Origin: Cephalotus follicularis | Taxonomy: Eukaryota; Streptophyta; Magnoliopsida; Oxalidales; Cephalotaceae | DNA length: 64,000 bases | Assembly (NCBI GenBank): GCA_001972305.1 | Contig: BDDD01001788.1 | Coordinates: 221,178-285,177 of the forward strand | Reading direction: 5' to 3' | Shown here: one piece after another, positions 45,246 through 57,200 of the stretch | Numbering within the stretch: position 1 is the first letter of the stretch | How the letters are laid out: the number at the start of each line of letters is the position of its first letter | Position numbers and translations under genes: made by a program | Notes under the pieces: model-generated | What the model was told of the DNA's origin: nothing | Database searches by the model: none | What the model saw: the letters and a program-made list of their open reading frames with translations, nothing else

Positions 45246-48200
45246 CTGAATTAATAGCACGAACAATACTAGGTGAATGAATAATTAGCATACCATGAAC
45301 ATATAAAGTTACTCTAGATAGCTGTAACCAGGATCATAAATGTGTCTTTTAGGTCTAGAATAAAAGTTTTTGTTGTTCAACAAAGACCATGTTGATGACA
45401 ATTTACTCTAACAGAAACCTAAAGATATGTTGGGACTGACACTTACTAGCTTCTCGAACCCTGCATTTTGAGTAGATGAATTTCATTGATATAAATTATA
45501 GACACAAAACCTTCATAATGCAACCAGAAGCAATGTTAAACAAATCTTAAATTCTAGCTACGCTATTTTTATTAAGAATCTAATTTGAACAGCCTCAACA
45601 GTGAATAATTCTCATCGATCTATTTTTTTTTTTGTTATCTCCACATTCCAAACTGTTAGTATATGGGTTGGGTTTGATCCGACCCATGACCCATGAATCA
45701 CTCCATGAAATGGGTAGGTTCTAACTCTCAGACAGTTAGATAACTGCCAGGAAGTTATTTTGATGTATCTTTTGTTTATTTAATAAGACTAGAACTCCTG
45801 TAAGAAACGAGTTCTCTCAATTAGATTATTTTCCTTAACTCTAGAAACATCACCAATCGTTTCTAGGACTTGTAAACGTGGATTGTATCGGAGAAACTCT
45901 TGTAGCAACTCCGTTAATCAAGAACAGATTCTAATCTCAAACCTATTGTAAGTATCTTGCAATTATATTTTATATTCATGATTGTGTTTATTTAACATTA
46001 GTATCAGAGCCTTGGTTATTTGAGATTTACCTAAATGTTTATGCTTCTTTTTAAATTTTTTGTGAAACACTAATTTAAAAAAAAAAAAAAAGAAAGAAAA
46101 TGGATACAGTTTCTTAAATAATGGACATTAAAAGAGAAATTGATTAATATTTAAAGTTGGTTTGATGTGCTTATTGCGTTGTATATAACTGCATTGAACA
46201 ATTTTTTTAACACTCTAAATGTTTGTGTAATGGAGATTGTGAAATTGACTATCTGGGTATTTTTTATTTGTTGATAGTATTGTTCAATAAAAGCACGATT
46301 ATGCTTAATAAACAATTGTTAGTAACTTGTTTCCACGACACTTGAATTCAATGCAGCTGACACAAAACCAACATGTATTATGATTATGGCAAGATATATA
46401 AAGTCAATCTTTAAATGATTGAAATGCCACCTCATTCTCTGTAATAATGACTGATGTAATTGATATGGTCTCTCATATTGCAATCATTTTCTGTATGTTA
46501 GAATCATTCGCATATATGCTAATAAGGCGAGAATTTTTCCATAATCAGGCGATTAAAAATGAAGCCACTGTATCCTTCACTGTATCTTAACATTGGGATT
46601 AGAATACAGTGGCCTTCATTTTTTTTTTTTTTTGGTGTAGAAAAATGATGTTCCCTATAAAGTAGTATGAATGTGGTTGGACTTCGTAGTCACATAATCT
46701 GTTAATTCTTAATTACATTTTGTGTATAAAATTGAGTTATGCAATATGCTAATGTCAATTAGTTATAATTCAATTTAATGATTAAGTTTTTTAGTATTGA
46801 TATTTATGTAATATTGATTGTTATAAGTCAAGGAATGTGGTTAATAATTGGATAAAATGCATTTCCAGTTGTATACATTTTTTCGAGACAACTATGAAAA
46901 ATATATATTTAATTCACATGTGTGGGAGATGATCATGAGCTTTATGCGAGTTTTCGATCTCACTGTGTGAAAGAAAAATGTAATTTTCATAATTAAATGT
47001 TTTTTGAATAAATAAAAAGAATGTGTATAATGTCATCTTGTGTATTCTAATTGCAGTGATAATATGGCCACTAAAAACATTATTGCTGACCTTAATAAGG
47101 GAGAAAAGCTAACTGGCACCAATTATGATATTTGGCATAAGAAAATGATTTTTCTGCTTAATGAGCAATAACTTTATGAGCATCTCACTACTATAATGAC
47201 CAGACCACCAGAGGGAAATATTGCCCAATCTCGCCGAGATCTTGAGGCTTTTGAGACATGGTCCAAGAAAGACCGTTGTGTGCGCTTTACTTTGCTAAGC
47301 TGCATGCATGACGACCTTATTGGCGCTTATGAGCACTGCGCCACAGCAAAGGAAATGTGGGACCAACTCAGGTTTGATTTTAGGGGAACTTTTGTTACTA
47401 GGCTCCGAATCTTGGTTCTCAAGTTTGAAATGTATAAGAAAGACCCTAAGAACTCGATGACTGAGCATCTGAGGATTATGTCTGCCATGATTAAGGACTT
47501 GAAGAATGCTGAAGTTGCGCTTTCTGATGAGCAGCAAGTTCAAGCTGTGATTAGATCCTTACCTAATTCATGGGTTAACATGAGACAGATTCTGACCCAT
47601 AATGAAAACATCAATAATTTTGCTGATGTTTCTCACCATGTGGAACTTGAGGCTGAGTGCGAGGAAGCGATCCACGCCACTACTCTTTTCGCCCAAGGGA
47701 GCAAGCGCCATGGAAATTGGTCCAAGCGTAAGAACAAGGGCAAATCAAGTACCAAAGAAGGATCTAGTAGTCAAGAGCCTAGGGTTGGCAGAGTTTTCAA
47801 GCGCCATAGGGGCAAGCGTGGTGGTAAGAAGGACAAGACAAAGGTCAAGTGTTATAACTGTCAGAAAATGGGTCACTTTGCTCGTGACTGCACTGAGCCG
47901 AAGCTGGTATCCATTTCTACCTCCTCTAGTATTATTTGTGTATGTTCACATGTACTAGTTGCTCATACTTTTCCTATGTGGATTGTAGACTCGGGAGCAA
48001 CAATATATTGTGGCGACCGAATTCCCTTTGGTACTATTCAGGCATACATCGTACCGTATTTGTACCGTATTGGACCGTACTGAACCGTATTGCATTGAGG
48101 TATTCTTATACCTATTGATATTGTATTGGTTATATGTATGTATAGTCGGGATTTTGGGCCGAGTTTCGGAAAGTTGATCGAATTGACTATTTAAGTCAAA

Positions 48201-51200
48201 TTTCTCTCTTTTCTCTCATTATTCTCATTTCCTCTCCTCTCTCTATCTTCTCTCTCTCTCTCTCCCTCTTGCTGGCAGCCTCCACCTTCCTCTCTTGAAG
48301 CTGGAAATGCATCTCCATCAACAAGAGCAGTGTTTACAAGTTGTAGCTTACCAATTGAACAAGAAAGTAGCGGTTTTTGGGCGATTTCTACCGATCGATT
48401 GAGTGGAAGCTCAACTTTTGGAGCTTCAATGATAGGTAGGACTTCTTTACTGAATTGCCTACTGTTTTATTGATTGATTGACTGAATTGCAGGATTGAAT
48501 TGAATGGTTAAGTGATTGAATTGAGGTTTTTGGGTTTATAGCAAACCCTTGACCTAATTGTTAAATTGAATGATTGAATTGATTTTGGAAGGTTGTAACT
48601 AGTTTTACTAACCTCAAATGATTGATTGTAAACTTTGGTTTTCAAAGAATGTCTTTTAATTGGATTTTGATATGAGATTGGCCCATTTTCTACCAGAAAA
48701 ATCGACACTGCCAGGAAAGACGTCGACCCTTAGCCCAAAGGCGTCGATGTCTTTCTCATACGAATGCAGCATCCTTGATTCTGCAGAAAAGACATCGACG
48801 TCTTTCTAAAGACGTCGACGTCTTTCCTTTCTGCAGCTAGCTACAGAAAGGAACAAGTACATCTCCTAACCGGTTTTCTGCAGCTACAGAAAGATCTTTC
48901 CGCAGCTGCGAAAAGTTATTTTTATTGCTCTCTTATGCGTAGCTACAAGCCGTAGCTGCAGAAAGGACCCCTCTCTGTAGAGCTCCTNNNNNNNNNNNNN
49001 NNNNNNNNNNNNNNNNNNNNNNNNNNNNNNNNNNNNNNNNNNNNNNNNNNNNNNNNNNNNNNNNNNNNNNNNNNNNNNNNNNNNNNNNNNNNNNNNNNNN
49101 NNNNNNNNNNNNNNNNNNNNNNNNNNNNNNNNNNNNNNNNNNNNNNNNNNNNNNNNNNNNNNNNNNNNNNNNNNNNNNNNNNNNNNNNNNNNNNNNNNNN
49201 NNNNNNNNNNNNNNNNNNNNNNNNNNNNNNNNNNNNNNNNNNNNNNNNNNNNNNNNNNNNNNNNNNNNNNNNNNNNNNNNNNNNNNNNNNNNNNNNNNNN
49301 NNNNNNNNNNNNNNNNNNNNNNNNNNNNNNNNNNNNNNNNNNNNNNNNNNNNNNNNNNNNNNNNNNNNNNNNNNNNNNNNNNNNNNNNNNNNNNNNNNNN
49401 NNNNNNNNNNNNNNNNNNNNNNNNNNNNNNNNNNNNNNNNNNNNNNNNNNNNNNNNNNNNNNNNNNNNNNNNNNNNNNNNNNNNNNNNNNNNNNNNNNNN
49501 NNNNNNNNNNNNNNNNNNNNNNNNNNNNNNNNNNNNNNNNNNNNNNNNNNNNNNNNNNNNNNNNNNNNNNNNNNNNNNNNNNNNNNNNNNNNNNNNNNNN
49601 NNNNNNNNNNNNNNNNNNNNNNNNNNNNNNNNNNNNNNNNNNNNNNNNNNNNNNNNNNNNNNNNNNNNNNNNNNNNNNNNNNNNNNNNNNNNNNNNNNNN
49701 NNNNNNNNNNNNNNNNNNNNNNNAAGGTTGTAACTAGTCTTACTAACCTCAAATGATTGATTGTAAACTTTGGTTTTCAAAGAATGTCTTTTAATTGGAT
49801 TTTTGGCTTGAGATTGACCCATTTTCTACCAGAAAAATCGACCCTGCCAAGAAAGACGTCGACCCTTAGCCCAAAGGCGTCGATGTCTTTCTCATACGAA
49901 TGCACTATTCCTTGGTTCTGTAGCAAAGACATCGACGTCTTTCTAAAGACGTCGACGTCTTTGCCTCGAGATGTCTCTCCCCAGGAAAGACGTAGATGCC
50001 AAACATCGATGCGCATTCTCGGGTTATTTTTATTGAAAAGCGTCGACGCCTTTCTAGAAAGACATCGACGTCTTTTGGCCAATCCTCTACATGAACAAGG
50101 AAAGACATCGACGTCTTTATAAAGACATCGACGTCTTTCCTCCATTTTCAAGAGGAGTCGACGTCTTTCATTAAAGACGTGAAGACGTCGACGCCTAATG
50201 TACTGAAAAGAGTTTTGATTGTTTTAAAGCTAGTTTTCTACTTCTTTTCACATAGCCACATGACCGGAACCTCACTTGAGGTGTTCAAGTGTTTGAAAAC
50301 AGTTTTTAATGGTAAAATGGATGCACGTTCCCATCCCTCCATTAGGCACCACCACTTATTGCTTTGCTTCGACGTTGTGTTGGTACATCGATCGATTGCT
50401 TGAGTCGTGAGGGTTGTTGCGAGCCTAAGTCGGTACGATGGACGCACGTTCCCATTTCTCTATTAGACACCACCACTTATTGACTCTACCTAATATTGTA
50501 TTGACTTGATTGATTGATCGATTGTATTGTATGGATCCTTGTCCGCCTATTCCGTCGATCGTTTCATTTATTGTATTGTATTGACCCGCTGAAGAGCGGT
50601 ATTGATTGTTGCTCCCTTTATGGTCGAGCTTACCGATTGTTAGGGCGTTGACTTTGTCCGCCTATTCCGTCGATCGTTTCATTTATTGTATTGTATTGAC
50701 CCGCTGAAGAGCGGTATTGATTGTTGCTCCCTTTATGGTCGAGCTTACCGATTGTTGCTCCCTGACGGTAGAGCTTACCGATTGCTCCCTTTATGGTTGA
50801 GCTTAACGTATTGACCCAGCCATAGGCTGGAAGATCCATGAGTTCCAGACCTGATCAATCTGGAAACCGTAGATAGATGTCCCACCCTTTTTGAAGGACT
50901 ACCTTCCGTGGGATTGATCATCGCTGACTGATTGACATTGTATTGACCCGGTCGCATGCTCTATAGGATATTGATTGATTGATTGGGTGTTCCATACACC
51001 ACCACTGAGTGTCTGCTATTGATTGATTGTTATAGATCCTATCCGTATGCTCTGTTGGACCATTGTCATACGGATAGTCTGATCGCCAATTGTACATGTA
51101 CATTTGCCATGTCATGCATTGATATAGTACACCGCACATTGTTATTGTATAAATTGTCACCGATATTGCACATTGTACATGCATACATGCTGCATGGGGT

Positions 51201-54200
51201 TTCTGCTGAGCCAGTGTGGCTAACCCCATCCTTAGAATGGGGCTGTGTTGTACCTTTGTGTGCTGCATAGGTAGGGCAGCAGGTAGCAGTGGACAGAAAG
51301 ACTGAGAAACGTTGATCGCATGACTGCTTGGACACCGAGGAGTTGGTTGTGAGAGATTAGAGTGTATTGTATTGAAAGATTGTTAATGCATTGAAAAGAC
51401 TTGTATGGAAAAGGAATTGTATTGTATGTATGGATCAGTGTATTGTTTCTTCCGCAACTGATATATATATTGCAAAGTTTTAAGTTTTTCCGCATTTTAT
51501 ATTGCTAGTTCCAACCATTGTACTGTATTTTGGACTGAGCGTAATGCCACGTGTCCGCCCTGCGGGCGCGGTGTGTTACATATATGTAACCAAAAATAGA
51601 GGAGGATTTGTAGATTATCACCGGATTCCAGCGGGTTCCCAAAGAATCTATATGGGTAATGACAGTAGCGAGGAAGTATTGGGAGTTGGATGTTATCGAC
51701 TTCCATTGCGTAGAGGACGCACCTTGCTATTACATGATGTTATGTATGCACCGGGAGTTCAGTATAATCTACTGTCTGTCTTGTCTCTTTTAACTTTGGG
51801 TTATTGTATTAATTTTAAGAATTCTAGTTTGGATATTACTTTGGATGATATTATTATTGAACATGGCAGTTTATGTAATAATTTCTTTATTATGGATTTG
51901 GTTGATTCTGCTTCTTCATCTTTATTTGTAAATGTAAATGATATTGATTCTGTTACTTGGCATGCTAGATTGGGTTACATTGGGCAAGATAGGATGACTC
52001 GATTAGCTAGAGAAGGTCTTGTAGGCCCACTCGCTAAGGTCAATCTTCCTATATGTGAGCCTTGTTTAGCTGGTAAGGCATGTACAAAGCCTTTTGGTAA
52101 GGCTATTCGAGCCACTCAACCACTTGAGTTTGTTCACTCAAATATCTGTGGACCTATGAATGTGAAGGCACGTCATGGTGCTATTTATTTCCTTACTTTC
52201 ATAGATGATTATTCTCGTTTTGGTCAAGTTTTTCTGTTAGCTCACCGTTCTAAAGCTTTGGATTGCTTCAAACGCTTTATAGCAGAGGGTGAGAATCATA
52301 AAGGAAGAAATTTAAAAAAATTTCGAACAGATCGTGGTCGCGAGTATTTATCAGCTCAGTTTAATGAACTTTGTGAGCAAAAGGGAATAAAAAGGCAGCT
52401 TACTATTCCTTACACTCCACAACAAAATGGGGTGGCTGAGAGAAGGAATAGAACTTTATTAGATATGGTTAGGTCGATGATGGCGCAAGCTAACCTCCCC
52501 ATATCTTTTTGAGGGGATGCTTTATTGACTGCAGCCTACATCCTTAACAGAGTGCCATCACAGTTAGTTTCCTCTACTCCATATGAGCTTTAGAATAATC
52601 AAAAGCCTAATTTAAATCATTTGCGCTCATGGGGAGCAGCAGGATATGTTCACAGTACTTCTCATAGATTTGGGAAGTTGGGACCTAGGGCTAGAAAGCA
52701 TATCTTTTTAAGATATTCTAATAGCTCAAAAGGTTATGTGATGTATGGTGACCATCTAGATGGAGGAGGAATGACAGAGGTTGAATCACGTGATGTTATT
52801 TTCCTTGAAAATGAATATCCAAGTTTGGGTGAAACTTCTAAGAATCTAGACCTCTCTGAGTCAAAAGACAGTGGGAGCATCCTACCATCATTAGGCGAGG
52901 GTGGGGAAAATATTCCTTATCCGATCGCTAATGATAATAGAAGTGATCCCCAATCCAGTGGGAGTATACCAGATAATTAGAGTGTATCACTACAGAATAT
53001 TCCGAATTCTCAAGTGCGTAAAAGCAAACGTGGAAACATTCCTCGTCGTCATTTTGAGATTGAGGGGAATAAAATTGTCATGTGTGCTATATCCAGTGAG
53101 GATGAGTCTGCTTCTATCTAGGAAGCACTTTCTTCACCTGTTAGTGATGAGTGGAAAGCAACTCTATAAGACGAGCTTGATTCTATTGCCAAGAACAATG
53201 TTTGAGAATTAGTTGATCTACCACCAGGGCGTACGGCCATTGAAAATAAATGGGTATTAAAGATCAAACACCAAGCAGATGGATCAATTGACAAGTATAA
53301 AGCACGCCTAGTGGCGAAAGGTTATACCTAAATGCAGGGTATAGACTACGAAGATACATTCTTCCCAGTGGTGAGAATTGCTTCTCTTCGCTTGATCCTT
53401 GCTATTGTGGCACAGCGGGATTTAGAACTTTACCAAATGGATGTTAAGACAGCTTTTCTCAATGGAGAGCTAGATGAAGAGATCTATATGACTCAACCAG
53501 AAGGTTTTGAGGTCAAAGGACAATAGCGCAAAAGTTTGCCGCCTTAAACGTTCTATTTATGGTCTTAAACAAGCATTTAGACAGTGGAATTTGAAGTTCC
53601 ATAATTTCATTACTTCTATTGGTTTTGAAATGATGGAGGAAGACCACTGCGTTTATATATCACATGATGTGGGCACTGAGGATCATTCCATGTATATAAA
53701 GAAATCAAAAGAGAAAGTTATTATCCTTACTTTGTATGTAGATGACATTCTCTTAGCTGGGAATGACATGGATTTAATTGTAGCCACACAGAAATGACTG
53801 TCTTCTACTTTTGAGATGAAAGACATGGGGTAAGCGAGCTATGTGCTTGGAGTTAAAATTATAAGAGATCGTTCAAAGAGACTTCTAGGTTTGTCTCAAG
53901 AAAATTACATAAAGAAAATCATTGAACGATTTCGCACGCATAACTCTAAACCTGTTGATACCCCAATGGAAAAAAGGATCTACTTTAAGCTTGGATCAAT
54001 GTCCTAAGAATAATGAAGAAAAGAATCGCATATCCAAAGTACCATATGCGGCTGCAGTAAGGAGTCTGATGTATGATGCTATGATGTGTACACGACCTGA
54101 CATTTGCTATGCAGTTGGCATGGTCAGTCGTTATCAGAGTAATCCCGGAGAAGCTCATTGGATAGCTGTTAAGAGAATACTGCGATACTTTCGTGGTACA

Positions 54201-57200
54201 GTTGACCTTGTCTTATGTTATCATGGAGGTGACTTAAGACTGAGAGGTTATAGTGATGCTGATTGGGCTAGTGATAGAGATGGGAGAAAGTCCACTTCAG
54301 GGTATGCGTTCATACTTGGTGGTGGTGCTATCTCTTGGAGCAGTAAAAAGCAAACTTGCATTGCCCTTTCTACAATGGAAATAGAATATGTGGCATGTTC
54401 TGCAACGGTTCAGGAAGCTGTATGGCTAAGAAGATTTTTGCAGCGGTTAGAAGTTATGGCCCATTCCAAAGGGCCTGTTCTTATGTACTGTGATAGTACG
54501 GCTGCATTGGCATATGTTAGGGATCCCAAGTACCATGGGAAGACCAAACATATTGATGTTCGTTATCACTTCATTAGAGACATGGTAGCACGTAGTAAGG
54601 TGATCCTGCATCATATCTCTACTGGCATGATGGTGGCTGATCCCTTGACTAAGCCTGCTAGAAGCATGGGATTATGTAGAATTTAAAACATGTGTATTTG
54701 TTAATATTTATATTACCTTGTATGATGACATATGTAAACTTTTTAGTCATTCATAATATAATTATGTGTGGTTTATTACGGAATAATTCTTTTATTATAC
54801 ACATTCTTGTAAAGATGTCACCAGGCTTGATTTGACCTACTCACACAGGTAAATCACATTGGCGCTAATATAACGCGCAAGTTGAGACGTTTAAACTTTT
54901 GGCTCTTAGAAGTTGAGCAAAGTTAAATTAAATTTGTACGTCGCCTTAGTTAGAGTTAAGATGAGACATATTTACTTGGTCGATCATGGAGTATCACCAC
55001 AACTCCATGTAGCCTGTCTATAGCTGAATATGAGATTTCAGACAATACTTTGAGATTGTTATTGTGCTGGAAAACTCAGGTTAGGCGCTAGAATAGCGAC
55101 TAAACCAAGATTCATAAGGCGTTCTCTAATTTCTTTTGTATAGTGACATGCCCATTTTTCCTTTTGGAAAAAACGCCATAGCATACATGTCATACTGTAT
55201 GTGCTATAAGACGACCGTTAGTGAAAGTGACAAATAAATCCCTGCTTTGTCACTGTGTCAGTCACTTGAATCAATTTTTTATGATTCTATTTGTGCCCTT
55301 ATTGACTAGAAACTATGTCAAGAAGAGGAGACCCAATGATGCTACTTTAGTATGTACCCTATGATCATGATTAATACGATTTCATGGGACATGTCTAGGA
55401 AAACAGTTGAGTCAAATTTTATTGACATAAGTGTTTTGGGAAGAAAGTACGATAATACACTATATTGTGTAACTCATTGCCTAGGCGACTGTTTCGGATT
55501 TAGTTCCAGATACAAGTCATGAGAACATGATATATTATAGGGGTATGACATTGTTCATTATACAAGGGATTGAAAATGTTATGTCCAGTGTAGTTGAATT
55601 TTCTGGGGCATAAACGAGATATAGTTTTTTTAGTGATATGTTGTGTTAGTTTGGTAATGACTTAATACAACATTCATATGATGTATTCTGTTCGTGAGGT
55701 CGCACGTTTCATTTCCTGTATAAAGAGTTATGAGAGTTTGAGAATTGATTACAGAGATACTTTATGTCATGTGGGCGGGTGAGAGCTGTTAGTATATGAA
55801 TTGGGTTTGACCCGACCCATGACCCATGAACCACCCACATGAAATGGGTGGGTTCTAACTCCCAGGCAGTTAGATAACTGTCAGGGAGTTATTTTAACGT
55901 ATCTTTTGTTTATTTAATAGGAGTATAACTCCTGTAAGAAATGAGTTCCTCTACACAACAAAATAGATGCTTTCTCCTTCTCATCTCTCAGTTAGATTAT
56001 CTTTCTTAACTCTAGAAACATCACCAATCGTTTCTAGGACTTGTAAACGTGGATTGTATCAAAGAAACTCTTGTAACAACTCCGTTAATCAAGAACAGAT
56101 TCTAATCTCAAACCTATTGTAAGTATCTTACAATTATATTTTATATTCATGATTATGTTTATTTAACATAAACTTTGGCTATATACTTGAACAACAAAAT
56201 TGGTTCTTCATAACTAATAAAGAAATCTAGAATACCGCTCAGACCTACTAATTACAACACTGAAGAACCCAACTGTGGATAAACTAAAATCAACTAAATA
56301 TTGGCATGGTTAGTTCAAACAAATCCCAGCAGAGATGCTTTGAGGAATTTATGTGGGGCGCACAGTAGGGCATAAGAAGATCTGATAAGCTTAGAATCAC
56401 CATCTTAATCAAACATGTAAGACATTTGACCTCAAATCCAAGGAAGATGCGGGACTGTCAGAGGGCGCATAATCATGAGCAGTAGTTAATTAAAAAGAAG
56501 CTGAAAACTTATTTTATCACTCTATGCCAGAAAAAATAAAAATTCGGCTTTCACCATAAATGATGCATTCACATAGACTGCTCTCTTCCCATATTTTCAG
56601 TTAGTTATCATACAGTGAACTAAAAAAAAATGCAAGGTATGTACATATTATGTATGTATTCGGGGAATAAACCAATGGATACTCACATGGTGTTAAATGG
56701 ATTACAGAAATACTCACATCGGCATAAGCAGCATCCAAGTATGAAACGTTGATTTCGACAGAGACCCCAGTCATGGGAGCTCCAAGTGTGTATATTACAG
56801 CTGAACCCACCAAGTCCACTAGCGTGGCCGTGGCCCCACCGTGCAAGAAATTACCAGCATTCTTATCAAAACAACATAAATCCCCAATCCAACAATCAGT
56901 ATTCTATGTACACCCAGATAACATGGAATTTTACTTTCTCTTCTTAATTGAGATATTGAAAGGATTCAATCGTGCATATTAATATTGAGCCCAAAAACCA
57001 AAATCAGAACCAAACAGAACCCAATAACTCTTAAGTACTGTAGTTTTCATAATATCTAACCAATGTCCAAACAGAGTGAGAAATCAAACATGGTTTTTCA
57101 TAAAACGAAACGGGTCACCGGTAAAATCGAGAGAGAGAGAGAGAGAGTTGTATAAGTAATGTAGTACCAGTAAACGAGGAGGGATATTGAAGGAGCAAAT

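Larger units (their letters stand above)
48009..51580 (+). mobile_element. LTR unit S3 inserted in the C3 protease
   Basis: TGTGGCGACCGAATTCC...GCGGTGTGTTACA between perfect TATAT repeats (48004-48008 and 51581-51585). The C3 frame is left at a codon boundary and resumes in phase at 51586. Length as assembled is 3572 bases including 736 N. It is either a solo LTR or a short element whose interior lies in the gap, because a block of about 240 bases occurs on both sides of the gap. It carries the densest AAAGACGTCGACGTCTTT clusters in the window. Orientation is uncertain. Confidence 0.8.
45654..56168 (+). mobile_element. Ty1/copia element C3 in intron 2 of the thioesterase gene
   Basis: LTRs 45654-45997 and 55787-56168 start TGTTAGTATATG and end TTTATTTAACA. 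Target repeats are CAAAC (45649-45653) and TAAAC (56169-56173), one mismatch. It lies antisense to the host gene. Gag, protease, integrase, RT and RNase H are recognisable but full of stops. The LTRs differ at roughly one site in eight to ten, mostly transitions, so this is one of the older insertions. Solo LTR S3 interrupts its protease. About 1.1 kb of noncoding sequence flanks the coding region on each side. Confidence 0.9.

Noticed and set aside
48884-49822. Long minus-strand open frames of 312 and 269 codons
   Set aside because: Almost all of their length is the N gap.
54687-55786. env-like gene downstream of C3 pol
   Set aside because: No open frame of useful length, signal peptide or membrane segment is visible there.
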